Notes under the pieces: model-generated
The model's database searches: none
Seen by the model: the letters and a program-made list of their open reading frames with translations, nothing else
Told to the model about the DNA's origin: nothing
Shown here: piece by piece, positions 50,412-51,385 of the stretch
How positions within the stretch are numbered: the first letter of the stretch is position 1
Layout of the letters: every line of letters starts with the position of its first letter
From: Calditrichota bacterium
GTDB lineage: Bacteria; Electryoneota; AABM5-125-24; Hatepunaeales; Hatepunaeaceae
NCBI GenBank assembly: GCA_016867835.1
Contig: VGIQ01000005.1
Location: 1-51,385, forward strand
Direction of reading: 5' to 3'
Length of the DNA: 51,385 nt
Translations under genes and position numbers: made by a program

Positions 50412-51271
50412 AGCGAACTCTTACGCTGGTATTTCTGTCACTCATCCTCTGCGGCTGCGGTCTCAGCAACCGGCTGGTCGTCCGGATGAGCCGCCCCCTG
50501 ATCGAAGGCACGATGGAGGCAATCCTCTCGGAAACGGATCCGGAGATAGCCCGGACGGCAATGGAGGCACATCTTAAACTGCTCGAGGGGATGATCGTCA
50601 CGGCTCCCAATGACCGGCAACTTCTGACGCTCGCCGCCCAAGGATTTACGGGTTATGCCCTGCTCTTTGTTGAGGCGGAGTCTAAGGAACGGGCATCGGG
50701 CTTCTACCTGAGAGGTAAGGAGTATGGACTCCGGGCGCTATTCACAGGGCAGAGCAAGTTAGGCCAACAGGATCCAACCTTTACAGAATGGGAGCGGGCG
50801 GTAAGACGACTTGACAGAAGCGATGTCGCTGCGGCCTACTGGACCGGTGCCGCATGGAGCGCTTATATCAATCTGAATCGTGACCGACCAGCAGCCATTG
50901 CCTCGTTTGCCCGTGCCAGGCTGCTCTTCGAGCAAGTCTATCGTCTCGACCCAAATTACTACTATTCCGGCCCGAGGTGGATGCTCGGACTTTCCTATGC
51001 CGGACTTCCCAAAATGGTCGGTGGAGGCCCTGAAATTGCCTGGCCTTTCTTTAGGGAAGCGCTCGACGCTGACGGCGACCGGTTTCTTTTAGGCAAAGTG
51101 CTTTGTGCTGAATACTACGCCGTGAGTGCCGGTGATTCGGTGCTTTTTCGACGGTTGCTTCAGGAGGCGATTATACCACCGCCAGTCGAACCTCCCGAAT
51201 TACGGCTTCTTAACCGGATGGCTGCCCGGCGGGCAGCGGAGTTACTCAGGCGTATCGAGGAGTTGTTTTGA
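50408..51271 (+). CDS. TRAP transporter T-component (TatT-like) lipoprotein
   Basis: 287 residues from GTG 50408. Lipobox LILCGC, then a helical TPR-like protein: RMSRPLIEGTMEAILSETDP, LAAQGFTGYALLFVEAE, the AAYWTGAAWSAYINLNRD segment and a YYYSGPRWMLGLSYAGLPKM block typical of TatT. In Treponema the homologue forms a trimeric periplasmic partner for the substrate-binding protein of a TRAP transporter. The next gene begins like such a binding protein, which supports the call. Overlaps neighbours on both sides by four bases. Confidence 0.8.
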   Translation: MKRTLTLVFLSLILCGCGLSNRLVVRMSRPLIEGTMEAILSETDPEIARTAMEAHLKLLEGMIVTAPNDRQLLTLAAQGFTGYALLFVEAESKERASGFYLRGKEYGLRALFTGQSKLGQQDPTFTEWERAVRRLDRSDVAAAYWTGAAWSAYINLNRDRPAAIASFARARLLFEQVYRLDPNYYYSGPRWMLGLSYAGLPKMVGGGPEIAWPFFREALDADGDRFLLGKVLCAEYYAVSAGDSVLFRRLLQEAIIPPPVEPPELRLLNRMAARRAAELLRRIEELF

Positions 51272-51385
51272 CTAACTTTCGGGAATATAGAACGCGACTA
51301 TGCCTTCTGTTAGGGCTTCTGGCTCTGGTATTGGGTGTAGAAGTTGCGAGCGGGATGACCCTGATTCGCTTTGCGACGTTGGCGC
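51268..51385 (+). CDS. Probable TRAP substrate-binding protein DctP (3' end outside window)
   Basis: 39 residues are visible from TTG 51268: a basic start (TNFREYRTR), a signal-peptide core (LCLLLGLLALVLGVEV) and MTLIRFATLA, which resembles the first mature strand of DctP proteins (IKIATLAP). The start overlaps the TatT stop (TTGA). The call depends largely on the gene next to it. Confidence 0.6.
   Translation, partial: MTNFREYRTRLCLLLGLLALVLGVEVASGMTLIRFATLA

Overview
The window is about 51 kb of bacterial chromosome, densely coded and almost all on the + strand. It probably comes from a poorly cultivated lineage of the FCB superphylum (Fibrobacteres-Chlorobi-Bacteroidetes and relatives such as Zixibacteria, Calditrichaeota, KSB1 or Electryonea-like groups). 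The evidence is: two exported proteins with type IX secretion C-terminal sorting domains; a sigma-54 activator next to an LptE-family lipoprotein gene, an order familiar from Bacteroidetes/Chlorobi; heptosyltransferase-like genes implying LPS; SecDF, a b6-like cytochrome b complex and a TRAP transporter. I cannot fix the phylum from sequence alone. Non-ATG starts and 4-base stop/start overlaps are very common.

Layout. (1) 1-4738: two T9SS-exported beta-propeller proteins and a TPR lipoprotein. (2) 4835-5503: a minus-strand exported protein with two carboxypeptidase-regulatory-like domains. (3) 5982-8561: sdhC-sdhD-sdhA. (4) 8562-13231: an accessory island of toxin-antitoxin genes (HicBA, DUF4258/YgiT-type, MNT nucleotidyltransferase, MazF, RelE/ParE), gene fragments, an IS1 remnant, a Gly-rich mini-protein and a membrane protein, which separates sdhCDA from (5) sdhB at 13232-13942. 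(6) 14119-21009: acyl-CoA ligase, EamA permease, GlcD-type FAD oxidase, outer-membrane porin and glutaryl-CoA dehydrogenase-like enzyme. (7) 21006-28095: a 1363-residue protein resembling soluble adenylyl cyclase (two cyclase domains, ATPase, TPR), proline dehydrogenase and UvrB. (8) 28103-40978: a compact run holding a DNA methyltransferase with a C-terminal Mrr-like nuclease domain, purD, a GalE-like epimerase, a sigma-54 activator, lptE, a YrdC/tyrosine-phosphatase fusion, two GT9 glycosyltransferases, secD, secF and purA, followed by tRNA-Lys. (9) 41208-43008: UMF1-family transporter and a CheY-like regulator. (10) 43065-46771: tetraheme cytochrome, Rieske protein, cytochrome b, nonaheme cytochrome and TatA, a quinol-oxidising complex with its Tat export component. 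(11) 46825-48782 (minus): inositol monophosphatase family protein and a lipoprotein. (12) 48900-51385: a double-length ThyX-like protein, the TRAP T-component TatT and the start of a probable DctP.

Together the genes describe a respiring heterotroph: succinate dehydrogenase and a Rieske/cytochrome b complex carry quinone chemistry, while acyl-CoA, glycolate/lactate-type and proline oxidation enzymes feed electrons in. The main surprises are the sAC-like cyclase translationally coupled to an acyl-CoA dehydrogenase, the methyltransferase-nuclease fusion, the duplicated ThyX-like protein whose halves carry different signature motifs, and the decaying toxin-antitoxin island inside the sdh locus. 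No CRISPR array, rRNA, integrase or prophage was seen.
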